The position numbers and the translations under genes are program-made. Below, piece after piece: positions 8,601-15,485 of a DNA stretch of 64,000 nucleotides. Positions within the stretch are counted from its first letter, which is position 1. The number at the start of each line of letters is the position of its first letter. The notes under the pieces are model-generated. The model was not told the DNA's origin. It did no database searches and worked only from the letters and a program-made list of their open reading frames with translations. Source of the stretch: Lonepinella sp051851555 (GTDB lineage: Bacteria; Pseudomonadota; Gammaproteobacteria; Enterobacterales; Pasteurellaceae); assembly GCF_051851555.1 (NCBI RefSeq), contig NZ_JBPDVH010000001.1, positions 310,001 to 374,000 of the forward strand. Reading direction: 5' to 3'.

Positions 8601-8705
8601 TTCTTGTCAGAACGTGTTAATGAAAATCCAACGGCGCTAAAATTAAAAGGCTATTTGCGTGATAAAATTAAAGCTGAAATTGAGCGGTTATTATTGGCAA
8701 GATAA
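5667..8705 (+). CDS. hsdR: Type I restriction endonuclease subunit HsdR
   Basis: Motor and nuclease subunit of the first type I system. The 1012-residue protein carries an N-terminal PD-(D/E)XK nuclease (RFDVTLL..IHIELKR, about 6079-6135), a SF2 helicase core with Walker A TTGSGKT (near 6547-6567), the DEAH box (6851-6862) and the GFTGTP motif (near 6930), followed by the C-terminal assembly region. I start it at ATG 5667, preceded by AAGGAA. The open frame continues upstream to 5055 but that part is a half-hsdS. It ends in a bidirectional hairpin shared with the convergent recombinase gene. Translocation and cleavage are family knowledge. Confidence 0.95.
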   Translation: MSYQQPESKFEQEIITRLSKHGWTYRADLSYKTEDELLAHWRDILFERNVDRLNHIPLSDTEFEQLKQQIFKVKTPIEAGKLLNTGLLELVRDVKGYENTKQFLEFFWRHDVGTGKNSYEIVNQTYRSASKMGREDHRFDVTLLISGVPVIHIELKRTGVSLKAAYNQLREYAEAGDFTGFYSLVQIFAILNPDESRYFANPGHYTHFNPLFCFPWANFQNQHINDAGRFVEDVLSVPMGHKLVSLYTILDDKKNALKVLRSYQIFAVEAILDKLRKANFETADIDNGGYIWHTTGSGKTMTSFKAAQLVSQLPQVDKVIFLADRNELVNQTHKEYDSFADHEDEITDTQNSYALLKALASRQDKLIVTSIQKMSNVSKMGKQDKLDNTRIVFIIDEAHRSTNGEMLIQIRQQFKTAIWFGFTGTPLLSDDSADADAMGETAQLFGNPLHIYSVADGIADNNVLAFDVRPTFTFDRDSIRQQVALQKDPSKGKLYFKWIHDKSDVDVVKAVPESNYTSDEHRQNVVKSLLRKWDANSFERLFSGMLAVRDIQSAVAYFELLKDNPLGLKIAMIYDDSDRHEDDSLDNKLALEKAIFHYNQQYNTDFGLNSVTAYKDDLMNRLSRRDEYQDVENHPDQQLDLVIVVWQLLTGYDAPYLNTLYLDKMLEGANLIQAFSRTNRITDSRKPFGIIEYYRRPELMKQNIDQAFSLYSNKNAKGLMYVNNQAENIVQLNDYFTQMVKLFPKTADNQPDFGALPEDNNKNQFVRLMNEFEKNMIKVRQQGFSWETQQYAVDLPKIEFTEQQYTQLQARYSDLAQGNKDPVERTQRGPLDIEPLLSSGEKFRIDVTYLASLLNKLSDMVQQSETAIDQVKLDELKQDIHQLFNSLRENDRRIAEMILLDIQRGDLGHIDDFSTVLDQYRNSKENQGISAFVDTLGIDRDIFIKLLNQHVLGKDDWQDYGLLEKLTKSADNDLVRDAFLSERVNENPTALKLKGYLRDKIKAEIERLLLAR

Positions 8706-8710
8706 TCGAT

Positions 8711-8736
8711 AAAGCCTTGTATTGCTACAAGGCTTT
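8711..8736. terminator. Hairpin between convergent hsdR and recombinase
   Basis: Perfect 11-bp stem AAAGCCTTGTA (8711-8721) and TACAAGGCTTT (8726-8736) with loop TTGC, placed 5 bases after the hsdR stop and 4 before the recombinase stop. It probably serves both convergent genes, although the T-runs are short. Confidence 0.75.
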
Positions 8737-8740
8737 ATGT

Positions 8741-9682
8741 TTAACATAGTCCAGCTAAATGTCGCATGACAATATCCGTGTCTTGATTTTCAAGTTCTTG
8801 AATAATATGCAAATAGGTATGCTGTGTGGTGGTCATGCTAGAATGCCCTAGCCGTCTTGCCACGCTAGCAATGGAAACACCGGCAAAAAGCAATAAAGAC
8901 GCATGGGTGTGGCGTAGGCCGTGCAGTGTAATCTCCGCAATATTGGCTTTTTTACAAGCACGGCTTAAAATGCCATTCAGTGTAGAATTATATACACGTC
9001 CATTCCCTAAAATAAGATGACTAAAAATCGGTTTTCCTTCTGGCAACGCTTTGATTAATTGTGAAAATTGAATCACTGTTTGCCAGTCAATTTGGATTTT
9101 TCGGACGGAAGAACGGTTTTTAGTCGGTGAAAATCCGCCCTGTTCTTTATAATTCCATGTTTTGTTGACATGCAAAGTCTGGTGCGAAAAATCAAAATCT
9201 TCTGGCGTAATCGCCAAGGCTTCAGAAAATCGCATACCTGTTTTAGCCACCAATAAAATAAACCAATCCCATGTTAATGTGGTAGATAAATTTAAATGGT
9301 TTAATAGTGCTTGTAATTCAAATTGATTTAAATATTTGTGCTTTTTCAGACGAGGGGCTTTGCCTTTAATAATGGCTTTACGAGTGGGATCTGCGGATAA
9401 TAATCCTTCATCAAGTGCATCTAAAATCGCCCCTTTTAAGTGGTGATGAAAATCCATGGTGGTTTGACGTTCATGCTGTTTCGCATAATCATTGAGCAAT
9501 TTTTGATAATTGATTCGGGTTAATTCACTTAAGCGTAACTGTGGTGCAAGCGTGTTAATCCAACATAGCGTCGACTGATATTTTTTCATGGTCACGGAAC
9601 GAATGGCGCCCTCTTTATAAGTGGCGACCCATTCACGAAAATAATCACAGAAATATTGTTGAGATAAGGTTGATTTTTTCAT
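8741..9682 (-). CDS. Tyrosine recombinase, candidate hsdS invertase
   Basis: Integrase-family site-specific recombinase of 313 residues. The N-terminal SAM-like DNA-binding half is followed by a catalytic domain with every expected residue: Arg151 (TGMRFSE), Lys188, His254 and Arg257 (HGLRH), His280 (LGHSS) and nucleophile Tyr290 (HTYLH). I start it at ATG 9682, which has an AAAGGAC ribosome-binding site. An in-frame ATG at 9715 has none. No other phage, plasmid or integrative-element gene is near it, and no tRNA adjoins it. It sits at the end of the hsd locus, as recombinases do in known inverting type I loci such as pneumococcal SpnIII, so hsdS cassette inversion is the most economical role. 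It could instead be a remnant integrase. Confidence 0.9.
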   Translation of the reverse strand: MKKSTLSQQYFCDYFREWVATYKEGAIRSVTMKKYQSTLCWINTLAPQLRLSELTRINYQKLLNDYAKQHERQTTMDFHHHLKGAILDALDEGLLSADPTRKAIIKGKAPRLKKHKYLNQFELQALLNHLNLSTTLTWDWFILLVAKTGMRFSEALAITPEDFDFSHQTLHVNKTWNYKEQGGFSPTKNRSSVRKIQIDWQTVIQFSQLIKALPEGKPIFSHLILGNGRVYNSTLNGILSRACKKANIAEITLHGLRHTHASLLLFAGVSIASVARRLGHSSMTTTQHTYLHIIQELENQDTDIVMRHLAGLC

Positions 9683-9813
9683 TATAAACGTCCTTTTGTT
9701 AGCACACCACGACATTGTGATGCCATACTATTTTAGAAAATTGATTCCATAAAAATGATCGGAAAGCCACAATTTTCGTTTATACTAGCCACCAGATTTT
9801 AAAGGAGCGGATA

Positions 9814-11295
9814 ATGCAAGAATTATTACAATACCCTTATTTTTTTATGGCCTTAATTGGCGTCATTTGTTTTTTATTTTTTATCATTTTGCTGTGTTTT
9901 TTCCTTTCACGGAGGAATCGTGATGTGTTGGAATTAAAGCAAGATTTAAATAAAAATATTCAAGATTACAATGTGTTAGTGGATAAATTTGATTCGCTAA
10001 GTGCGGTGAAAAATCAGCAAGATTTGGCGGTGATGCAACTGCAAACCAAGGAAGAATATTTACATTCAGAAATTGCTGAACGTGATCGGTTGATTACCAA
10101 ACGCACCGCAGAATTGGAAAAAACTCGGGAAATTCTAACCGCACTTCAACAAGAAGTAGCGAGAGTGAAAGTGAGTTTGGCAGAGAAAGAAAAAAGTTTG
10201 GCGGATCAACAGCAGACTTTTCAACAAAGCCGTCAGCAATTAAGTGTGGAATTTCAGAATCTGGCGAATCGCATTTTAGACGAAAAAACGCAATCTTTTA
10301 GCCAATCCAATCAACAGGCGTTAGACAGTTTGTTGAAACCGTTCCGTGAGCAAATTGAGAGCTTTCAAAAACGGGTCAATGAGGTGCATTCGGAAAGTGT
10401 GAAAGGCAATACTTTGTTAGAAACCGAGTTGAAAAAAGTGTTGGATATTGGGCTTTCTATGTCGCAACAGGCCAATAATTTAACCTCGGCTTTAAAAGGC
10501 GAAAAGAAAACTTTAGGTAATTGGGGCGAATTGCAATTAGAGCGCACCTTACAATTAGCCGGCTTAATCAATGGCGATCATTATTCCGCCCAAGCCCATT
10601 TTAAAGATCAACAAGGCAACCATAATTACCCCGATTTTGTGGTGCATTTGCCCGATCAGAAACACCTGATTATCGACAGTAAAATGTCGCTCGTGGCCTA
10701 TGAACAAGCGGTCAATACAGAAGATGAGGTGCAACGCCAACAATTTATGGCAGAGCATATTAAGGCGATTCGCAATCATGTAAATGACCTGTCGAAGAAA
10801 GATTACAGCAATCTTATTGGCATGCGTAGCCCGAATTTTGTGTTGATGTTTATTGCGGTGGAACCCGCTTATATTGAGGCCATGAAAGCGGATGTGGAAT
10901 TGTTTAATTTTGCTTATCAGAAAAATGTGATTTTAGTCTCGCACACCACCTTAATGCCGATTTTACGTACCGTGGCGAATTTGTGGCGGGTGGAGCGAGG
11001 GAATGCGGAGGCCAAAGAAATTAGCGAAAAAGCAGGGGATATTTATAATCAAATTTGCTTACTGGCTGAACGTTTGGCAAAATTAGGCAATACGTTAAGC
11101 ACCGCAAGCACCCAATATAACAGCACCGTGACGGCCTTAATGGGACAACAAGGGTTAGCGGGCAAAGTGGAACGCTTTAAAGATTTATCCGCCAAGGCCA
11201 CCAAAACCTTGCCGGCGGTGGAATTATTACATCAAGATATTGACACCGAAAAACTGGTGATTTTAAAAGGAAATGCAGATGACACAATTAATTGA
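9814..11295 (+). CDS. rmuC: DNA recombination protein RmuC
   Basis: RmuC-family protein (493 residues; E. coli about 475) thought to limit inversion or rearrangement at short inverted repeats, possibly as a nuclease. An N-terminal membrane segment (about residues 8-30) precedes a long coiled coil to about residue 190 and the RmuC domain (from LGNWGELQLERTL to about 450), including the PD-(D/E)XK-like YPDFVVHLPDQKHLIIDSK. The start has a good AAAGGAG site at 9801-9807. The neighbour glpE overlaps its end. A link to the invertible hsdS locus next door is suggestive but probably coincidental, since rmuC is a widespread core gene. Confidence 0.93.
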   Translation: MQELLQYPYFFMALIGVICFLFFIILLCFFLSRRNRDVLELKQDLNKNIQDYNVLVDKFDSLSAVKNQQDLAVMQLQTKEEYLHSEIAERDRLITKRTAELEKTREILTALQQEVARVKVSLAEKEKSLADQQQTFQQSRQQLSVEFQNLANRILDEKTQSFSQSNQQALDSLLKPFREQIESFQKRVNEVHSESVKGNTLLETELKKVLDIGLSMSQQANNLTSALKGEKKTLGNWGELQLERTLQLAGLINGDHYSAQAHFKDQQGNHNYPDFVVHLPDQKHLIIDSKMSLVAYEQAVNTEDEVQRQQFMAEHIKAIRNHVNDLSKKDYSNLIGMRSPNFVLMFIAVEPAYIEAMKADVELFNFAYQKNVILVSHTTLMPILRTVANLWRVERGNAEAKEISEKAGDIYNQICLLAERLAKLGNTLSTASTQYNSTVTALMGQQGLAGKVERFKDLSAKATKTLPAVELLHQDIDTEKLVILKGNADDTIN

Positions 11296-11605
11296 TATTA
11301 GCCCACAACAAGCCTGGGACATGCTACAAACCCAAACCTGTGCGTTATTAGATGTACGTGATTGGGCCAATTACAGCCGTAGCCATATTCCCGAGGCGTT
11401 TCATTTAACCAATCAAAGTTATGGCGATTTCCAAAACGAATATGACTATGATGAACCGGTGATTTTAGTCTGTTATCATGGCATTAGTAGTCGCAGCGTG
11501 GGCACTTATTTGATTGAACAAGGCTACGAGCAAGTTTACAGCGTGATTGGCGGTTTTGAGGCGTGGGAAAAAGCCGGCCTGCCAACGGAGCAAGGGGTTA
11601 GTTAA
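11279..11605 (+). CDS. glpE: Thiosulfate sulfurtransferase GlpE (rhodanese)
   Basis: Single-domain rhodanese that moves sulfur from thiosulfate to cyanide or thiol acceptors. At 108 residues it matches the E. coli protein exactly, with catalytic Cys65 in the loop CYHGISSR. I start at ATG 11279, spaced 7 bases from AAGGA. The ATG at 11273 is too close to that site. It overlaps the last codons of rmuC, and glpG-glpR follow after a small opposite-strand gene, so the E. coli glpEGR grouping is largely kept. Confidence 0.93.
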   Translation: MTQLIDISPQQAWDMLQTQTCALLDVRDWANYSRSHIPEAFHLTNQSYGDFQNEYDYDEPVILVCYHGISSRSVGTYLIEQGYEQVYSVIGGFEAWEKAGLPTEQGVS

Positions 11606-11912
11606 ACCCCACCGCCACCACATAGGCAAAAACGCCCCAAAAAACCACCGCACTCACATATAAGGCTTTTTCCGCTAATTTTGGCCGACGTTGGTTTAAT
11701 TTAAATAAAATCCGTGCCATAATCGCAAGGGCAAGAGGGTAAAACCACAGCGTAAATGAGATAAACGTGCGGTGGACATTGGCTAAATTTGGGTTATCCA
11801 CCACCGCCGGTGACAACAACAAGGCCAGTGGCCACAGCAGAATGGGAAAACAAAGTCCCACTAACAGCCAACTAAAACGGCTAAAGCCCTCTGGTAAACG
11901 GTTGTTTTCCAT
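11598..11912 (-). CDS. Small three-helix membrane protein of unknown function
   Basis: A 104-residue, strongly hydrophobic protein with about three membrane segments (residues 13-35, 47-68 and 80-103), separated by a short polar loop and the basic stretch KLNQRRPKLAEK. It has a good ribosome-binding site (AAGGGAGA, 6 bases before ATG 11912) and its end overlaps glpE by 8 bases. I recall similar proteins as an uncharacterised Pasteurellaceae family but cannot assign a function. It interrupts the otherwise collinear glpE-glpG-glpR group on the opposite strand. Confidence 0.7.
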   Translation of the reverse strand: MENNRLPEGFSRFSWLLVGLCFPILLWPLALLLSPAVVDNPNLANVHRTFISFTLWFYPLALAIMARILFKLNQRRPKLAEKALYVSAVVFWGVFAYVVAVGFN

Positions 11913-11962
11913 TTTGATCTCCCTTGATATGATTATGTAAAAACTAAACAGGAATATAGCAA

Positions 11963-12541
11963 ATGCTTGCGCATTTTAGAAGTCATCCCGCAAAATTTAC
12001 TTTATTTATCACCGCACTTTGCGTGATTTTATACGCCATCAGCAACACCCTTGATATGGAAAGTGAAATCTTATTAAACGCCACGCACTTTCCCGCTGAA
12101 CCTGTCGAACAGCAAGACTATTGGCGTTATTTAACCCACACCTTAATGCACTTATCCGTGGCACATATTGGTTTCAACCTCGCTTGGTGGTGGTTATTTG
12201 GCGGGGCGATTGAAAAAACCTTTGGTTCATTGACCCTGATTTTACTCTATCTGATTGCCGGCGTTGGCTCAGGTTTGGCGCAAAACTGGGCCAGTGGCCC
12301 TTGGTTCTTCGGCTTGTCTGGCGTGGTTTATGCAGTGATGGGCTTTGTGTTCTGCGTGGATAAATTTGGCCAACACCGTCAATTTGACTTGCCCGAGGGC
12401 TTTCTTAGTATGCTGCTCGTGGGGATTGCGTTTGGTTTTATTAGCCCTTTTATTGGTATCGAAATGGGCAACGCTGCGCATATTTCTGGCTTAATTATCG
12501 GATTAATCTTTGGCTTTTTACGTGCAAAAATGGCAAAATAA
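11963..12541 (+). CDS. glpG: Rhomboid intramembrane serine protease GlpG
   Basis: Membrane serine protease that cuts transmembrane substrates inside the bilayer. At 192 residues with six membrane segments it is the compact form known from H. influenzae, without the cytoplasmic N-terminal domain of E. coli GlpG. The catalytic dyad is visible as Ser119 in GLSG and His173 in NAAHISG, and the HxxxN-type motif lies in helix 2 (HIGFNLAWWW). It is followed 30 bases later by glpR. Confidence 0.95.
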   Translation: MLAHFRSHPAKFTLFITALCVILYAISNTLDMESEILLNATHFPAEPVEQQDYWRYLTHTLMHLSVAHIGFNLAWWWLFGGAIEKTFGSLTLILLYLIAGVGSGLAQNWASGPWFFGLSGVVYAVMGFVFCVDKFGQHRQFDLPEGFLSMLLVGIAFGFISPFIGIEMGNAAHISGLIIGLIFGFLRAKMAK

Positions 12542-12571
12542 CCTCAATTAAATCGAATAAGGATCACTTTT

Positions 12572-13327
12572 ATGAAACAGTCCATTCGTCATCAAACCAT
12601 TGTTGAACTCGTGACACAAAACGGCTATCTCAGCACCGAAGAATTAGTCGAACGCCTGAATGTCAGCCCACAAACGATTCGCCGTGATTTAAACACCTTG
12701 GCAGAAAAAGATATGATTCGCCGCCATCATGGTGGCGCAGCCTCGCCCTCCTCTTCGGAAAACAGTGATTACGCCTCTCGTAAAGAATTTTTGTTACAAG
12801 AAAAAAATCAAATTGCGCAAGCGGCGGCCAAACTCATTCCCAATGGCTCCTCGCTATTTATTGATATCGGCACCACACCCGAGGCGGTCGCCAACGCTTT
12901 ACTCGACCATAAAGATCTCCGCATTGTCACCAACAACATAAATGCCGCCCATATTCTGATGAAAAATGACAGTTTCCAGATTACCCTTGCCGGCGGTTCA
13001 TTGCGTCAAGATGGCGGGATTATCGGCGAGGCCACAGTGGCCTTTATTTCGCAATTCCGCTTAGATTACGGCATTTTGGGCATCAGTAGCATTGACCTCG
13101 ATGGCTCCTTGTTGGACTATGATTTCCACGAAGTGCAAGTGAAACGAGCCATGATGGAAAGTTCACGGCATACCCTGTTAGTGTCCGACCATTCCAAATT
13201 CCACCGCCGAGCCATGGTGAAATTAGGTAACCTCACCGAGTTGGATTATTTTGTCACTGACGATTTACTACCACAATCCATTTCCGAACGCCTTTCTGAA
13301 TCCAATGTTCAGGTGGTTTTGGGGTAG
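12572..13327 (+). CDS. glpR: DeoR-family repressor GlpR (glycerol-3-phosphate regulon)
   Basis: DeoR-family repressor of 251 residues. The N-terminal winged helix-turn-helix (VTQNGYLSTEELVERLNVS, then TIRRDLNTLAEK) is followed by the DeoRC sugar-phosphate sensor domain with the family signature DIGTTPEAVANAL and the IGEATV and SIDLDGSLLDYD stretches. In E. coli, GlpR binds glycerol 3-phosphate. Position behind glpE-glpG supports the assignment over other DeoR paralogs, one of which is at 50837-51595. The ribosome-binding site AAGGA lies upstream of ATG 12572. Confidence 0.9.
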   Translation: MKQSIRHQTIVELVTQNGYLSTEELVERLNVSPQTIRRDLNTLAEKDMIRRHHGGAASPSSSENSDYASRKEFLLQEKNQIAQAAAKLIPNGSSLFIDIGTTPEAVANALLDHKDLRIVTNNINAAHILMKNDSFQITLAGGSLRQDGGIIGEATVAFISQFRLDYGILGISSIDLDGSLLDYDFHEVQVKRAMMESSRHTLLVSDHSKFHRRAMVKLGNLTELDYFVTDDLLPQSISERLSESNVQVVLG

Positions 13328-13350
13328 AAAGAGAAAGGTAAAGGAAGAAG

Positions 13351-13390
13351 AAACTGCAGTGAAAAAAACAAACATTTTTCACCGCAGTTT
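13351..13390. terminator. Bidirectional terminator built from uptake-signal-like arms
   Basis: Arms AAACTGCAGTGAAAAA and TTTTTCACCGCAGTTT form a near-perfect stem with A and T tracts at its tip, between two convergent genes. The arms resemble the extended uptake signal with one or two changes. Pairs of such signals serving as terminators are typical of this family. Confidence 0.7.
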
Positions 13391-13394
13391 CCGT

Positions 13395-15359
13395 TTATTT
13401 CTCCAACTGCAACGGCAAGAAAAAACTTAAAGGACGTTTGCGGATAATCTCACAGAGGCAACGGGCGATTTCACACCAACTGTCGATTTCCGTGTTGAGC
13501 GACTTCAATGCCACACGCAGTGCCAAGGTGAAACTCACCAATAAATTCACCATACCGATCAACAACACAAAACCGAGGTTTTGCCAAATTAATGGCTGGC
13601 TCAGATCACCGCTAACGGCCACATAACCAAGATTGGCGGAGGAAAAGGCTACATGGCGAATATCAAGGGGTAAGCCTAGCCAATAGCCCACCAGACCGGT
13701 TAATCCTAACAGCATACCGAAACAGAAATTTCCCATTAAGGAGCCGTAATTATCATGTAAATAATTTGCAATGCCAATCCGGCATTTTTCAGGCATCAGG
13801 TATTTCAACACGGGATGATAACGCAAGCGCATTTTGCTGTTGAGGTAATTACTGCGGTTATCAAAATAGCCCGAAATAATCCCCGAACAGAATAACCACA
13901 CGCCCGCAATGGCGGCGAACCATAAGGCGCCTTGTGTGGGGTCAATGGCGTGTAGTTGGTAGTCAATGGCGGCGTGATCCAACAGTGCCACGCCCTTTTG
14001 TTGAGCATAAAAATAAGCGATTAACGCACTTAATCCCATGGCAAAGGCCACATTGCCTAACACGGCAATGGTTTGAGAACGCACAACATCAATCAATAAT
14101 TGTGCCAGTTTCATGTTCACCGCTCGCCCTTGCGGGTTGCGTTCCACCGCCTCAGCAAAACGAGCGGCGGTCATGGCGGGCTGTTTGGTGGCAACGGTAA
14201 AATGCAACATAAAAATCAGCATAAAGCCCAGACCATAGTTCAAGCCATAAGCCACACTTTTCCAGACCTTATCCTCAATCACATCACCCAAATAAATTTT
14301 CAATAAAGCCATCAGCGCAATTAAAATTCCGCCACCTGCTGCAGAGTAAAACATGGCAAAATATTCTTTTTTGCTGCGTGTCACATAATGCTCGCCATGA
14401 TCGCTGGTGTTTTGTGCAATGGTGCGAGAAAGCATGCTTGCGCTTTGTTTCCAAAGTACCGCAATATTATGTTGATCGGTAGCGGCCTCGGCAAATATTT
14501 CGGTGGCTTGTAATAAGCGCAATAAGGATAATGTTGGGCGACTGAACAACCCTTTGAGCAACACCAAACGATCCAAAGTTTGGGTTAACCGTTCCAACAA
14601 ATGCGCCACGCCTAAGGAAGAACCCGCCACCACGCCACGTTTATGAAAACGATCAATTTGTTTGCGACATTGCGACAGCATGACTTGCAAATGGCTATCG
14701 TCATAATGTTCACCCTGTTGTTGAGCGGTTAACCATTGTGCTACTTCTTTTTGCAACGCCACAAATGGCGAATGAGCGTCTAATAAATTCGGATCAAGTC
14801 GCATTAATTCGGGCTCCAAATCTTCCGCCGCCAACCAAATGGCTAACATTTCAATGGCGGAATAGCCCTCATGATAAAGATGTTGATGCAACCAATTTTG
14901 ATCGGCTTGTTCCGTATAGTGCTGAAAGGTGGCAAACAGGCTTACCCAAGTTTTCACCGAAATCGCCTTAAGCCACGCCAGATCTCGGCGATCATGAAAT
15001 AACATAAAGAACACATCACGTAAATCTTTGCTGTCCTTAAAGGCGGGATTCATTTTTTCATACAGCCGTTGTTTCATCTCCTTGCCAAAGCCATCACGAC
15101 TTAAAATGCCACTGCTCACCAACAAGGGATACAACCGCATTTGGCATAACCAACGGCACAGCAAGCTAGACAGCCTGCTCGCAAAATCGGGGTACTGTTG
15201 TAATAGCCCAATAAATAAGTTCACCCGTTCATTGGCTTGACATTGTCCGCCGTCACGTAAATATTGGCAAAAGGTTTGCAATAACACAAAAGGATCGTTT
15301 TGCGCCTGCATATCGGCTAACAGTTGATCCAAGCGTGGTTGAATAAATGGTATCGTCAT
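13395..15359 (-). CDS. Gcr-family membrane protein (often annotated site-specific recombinase)
   Basis: A 654-residue protein matching the family usually called site-specific recombinase after gonococcal Gcr. The N-terminal soluble half (about residues 1-330) is helical. The C-terminal half has about six membrane segments (first YFAMFYSAAGGGILIALMA, last near residues 600-625). I see no serine- or tyrosine-recombinase catalytic motif, so the inherited name is poorly supported, and membrane topology argues against direct DNA recombination. It is transcribed alone, converging on glpR. Function unknown. Confidence 0.8.
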   Translation of the reverse strand: MTIPFIQPRLDQLLADMQAQNDPFVLLQTFCQYLRDGGQCQANERVNLFIGLLQQYPDFASRLSSLLCRWLCQMRLYPLLVSSGILSRDGFGKEMKQRLYEKMNPAFKDSKDLRDVFFMLFHDRRDLAWLKAISVKTWVSLFATFQHYTEQADQNWLHQHLYHEGYSAIEMLAIWLAAEDLEPELMRLDPNLLDAHSPFVALQKEVAQWLTAQQQGEHYDDSHLQVMLSQCRKQIDRFHKRGVVAGSSLGVAHLLERLTQTLDRLVLLKGLFSRPTLSLLRLLQATEIFAEAATDQHNIAVLWKQSASMLSRTIAQNTSDHGEHYVTRSKKEYFAMFYSAAGGGILIALMALLKIYLGDVIEDKVWKSVAYGLNYGLGFMLIFMLHFTVATKQPAMTAARFAEAVERNPQGRAVNMKLAQLLIDVVRSQTIAVLGNVAFAMGLSALIAYFYAQQKGVALLDHAAIDYQLHAIDPTQGALWFAAIAGVWLFCSGIISGYFDNRSNYLNSKMRLRYHPVLKYLMPEKCRIGIANYLHDNYGSLMGNFCFGMLLGLTGLVGYWLGLPLDIRHVAFSSANLGYVAVSGDLSQPLIWQNLGFVLLIGMVNLLVSFTLALRVALKSLNTEIDSWCEIARCLCEIIRKRPLSFFLPLQLEK

Positions 15360-15427
15360 AATTTCTCTTTTTTGTTCGTCTACCCTATTATGATAGGTTT
15401 TGTGCTGAAAAGTTCAAGCCATAAAAA

Positions 15428-15466
15428 AAGTGCGGTGAAAAAAGGTTGATTTTTTTCACCGCACTT
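15428..15466 (-). terminator. nrdA terminator made of two inverted uptake signals
   Basis: AAGTGCGGTGAAAAAA (15428-15443) and its exact reverse complement (15451-15466) form a 16-bp stem around a 7-base loop. Read on the minus strand it is followed by a run of seven T, so it ends the nrdB-nrdA transcript. Each arm contains a complete uptake signal. Confidence 0.9.
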
Positions 15467-15485
15467 CAATAGGTTAATTAGCTAA

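Noticed and set aside
8741..9682. Integrase as the mark of a prophage or integrative element
   Set aside because: No phage, conjugation or excision genes, no adjacent tRNA and no attachment-site repeats were seen. A role in hsdS inversion is more economical.
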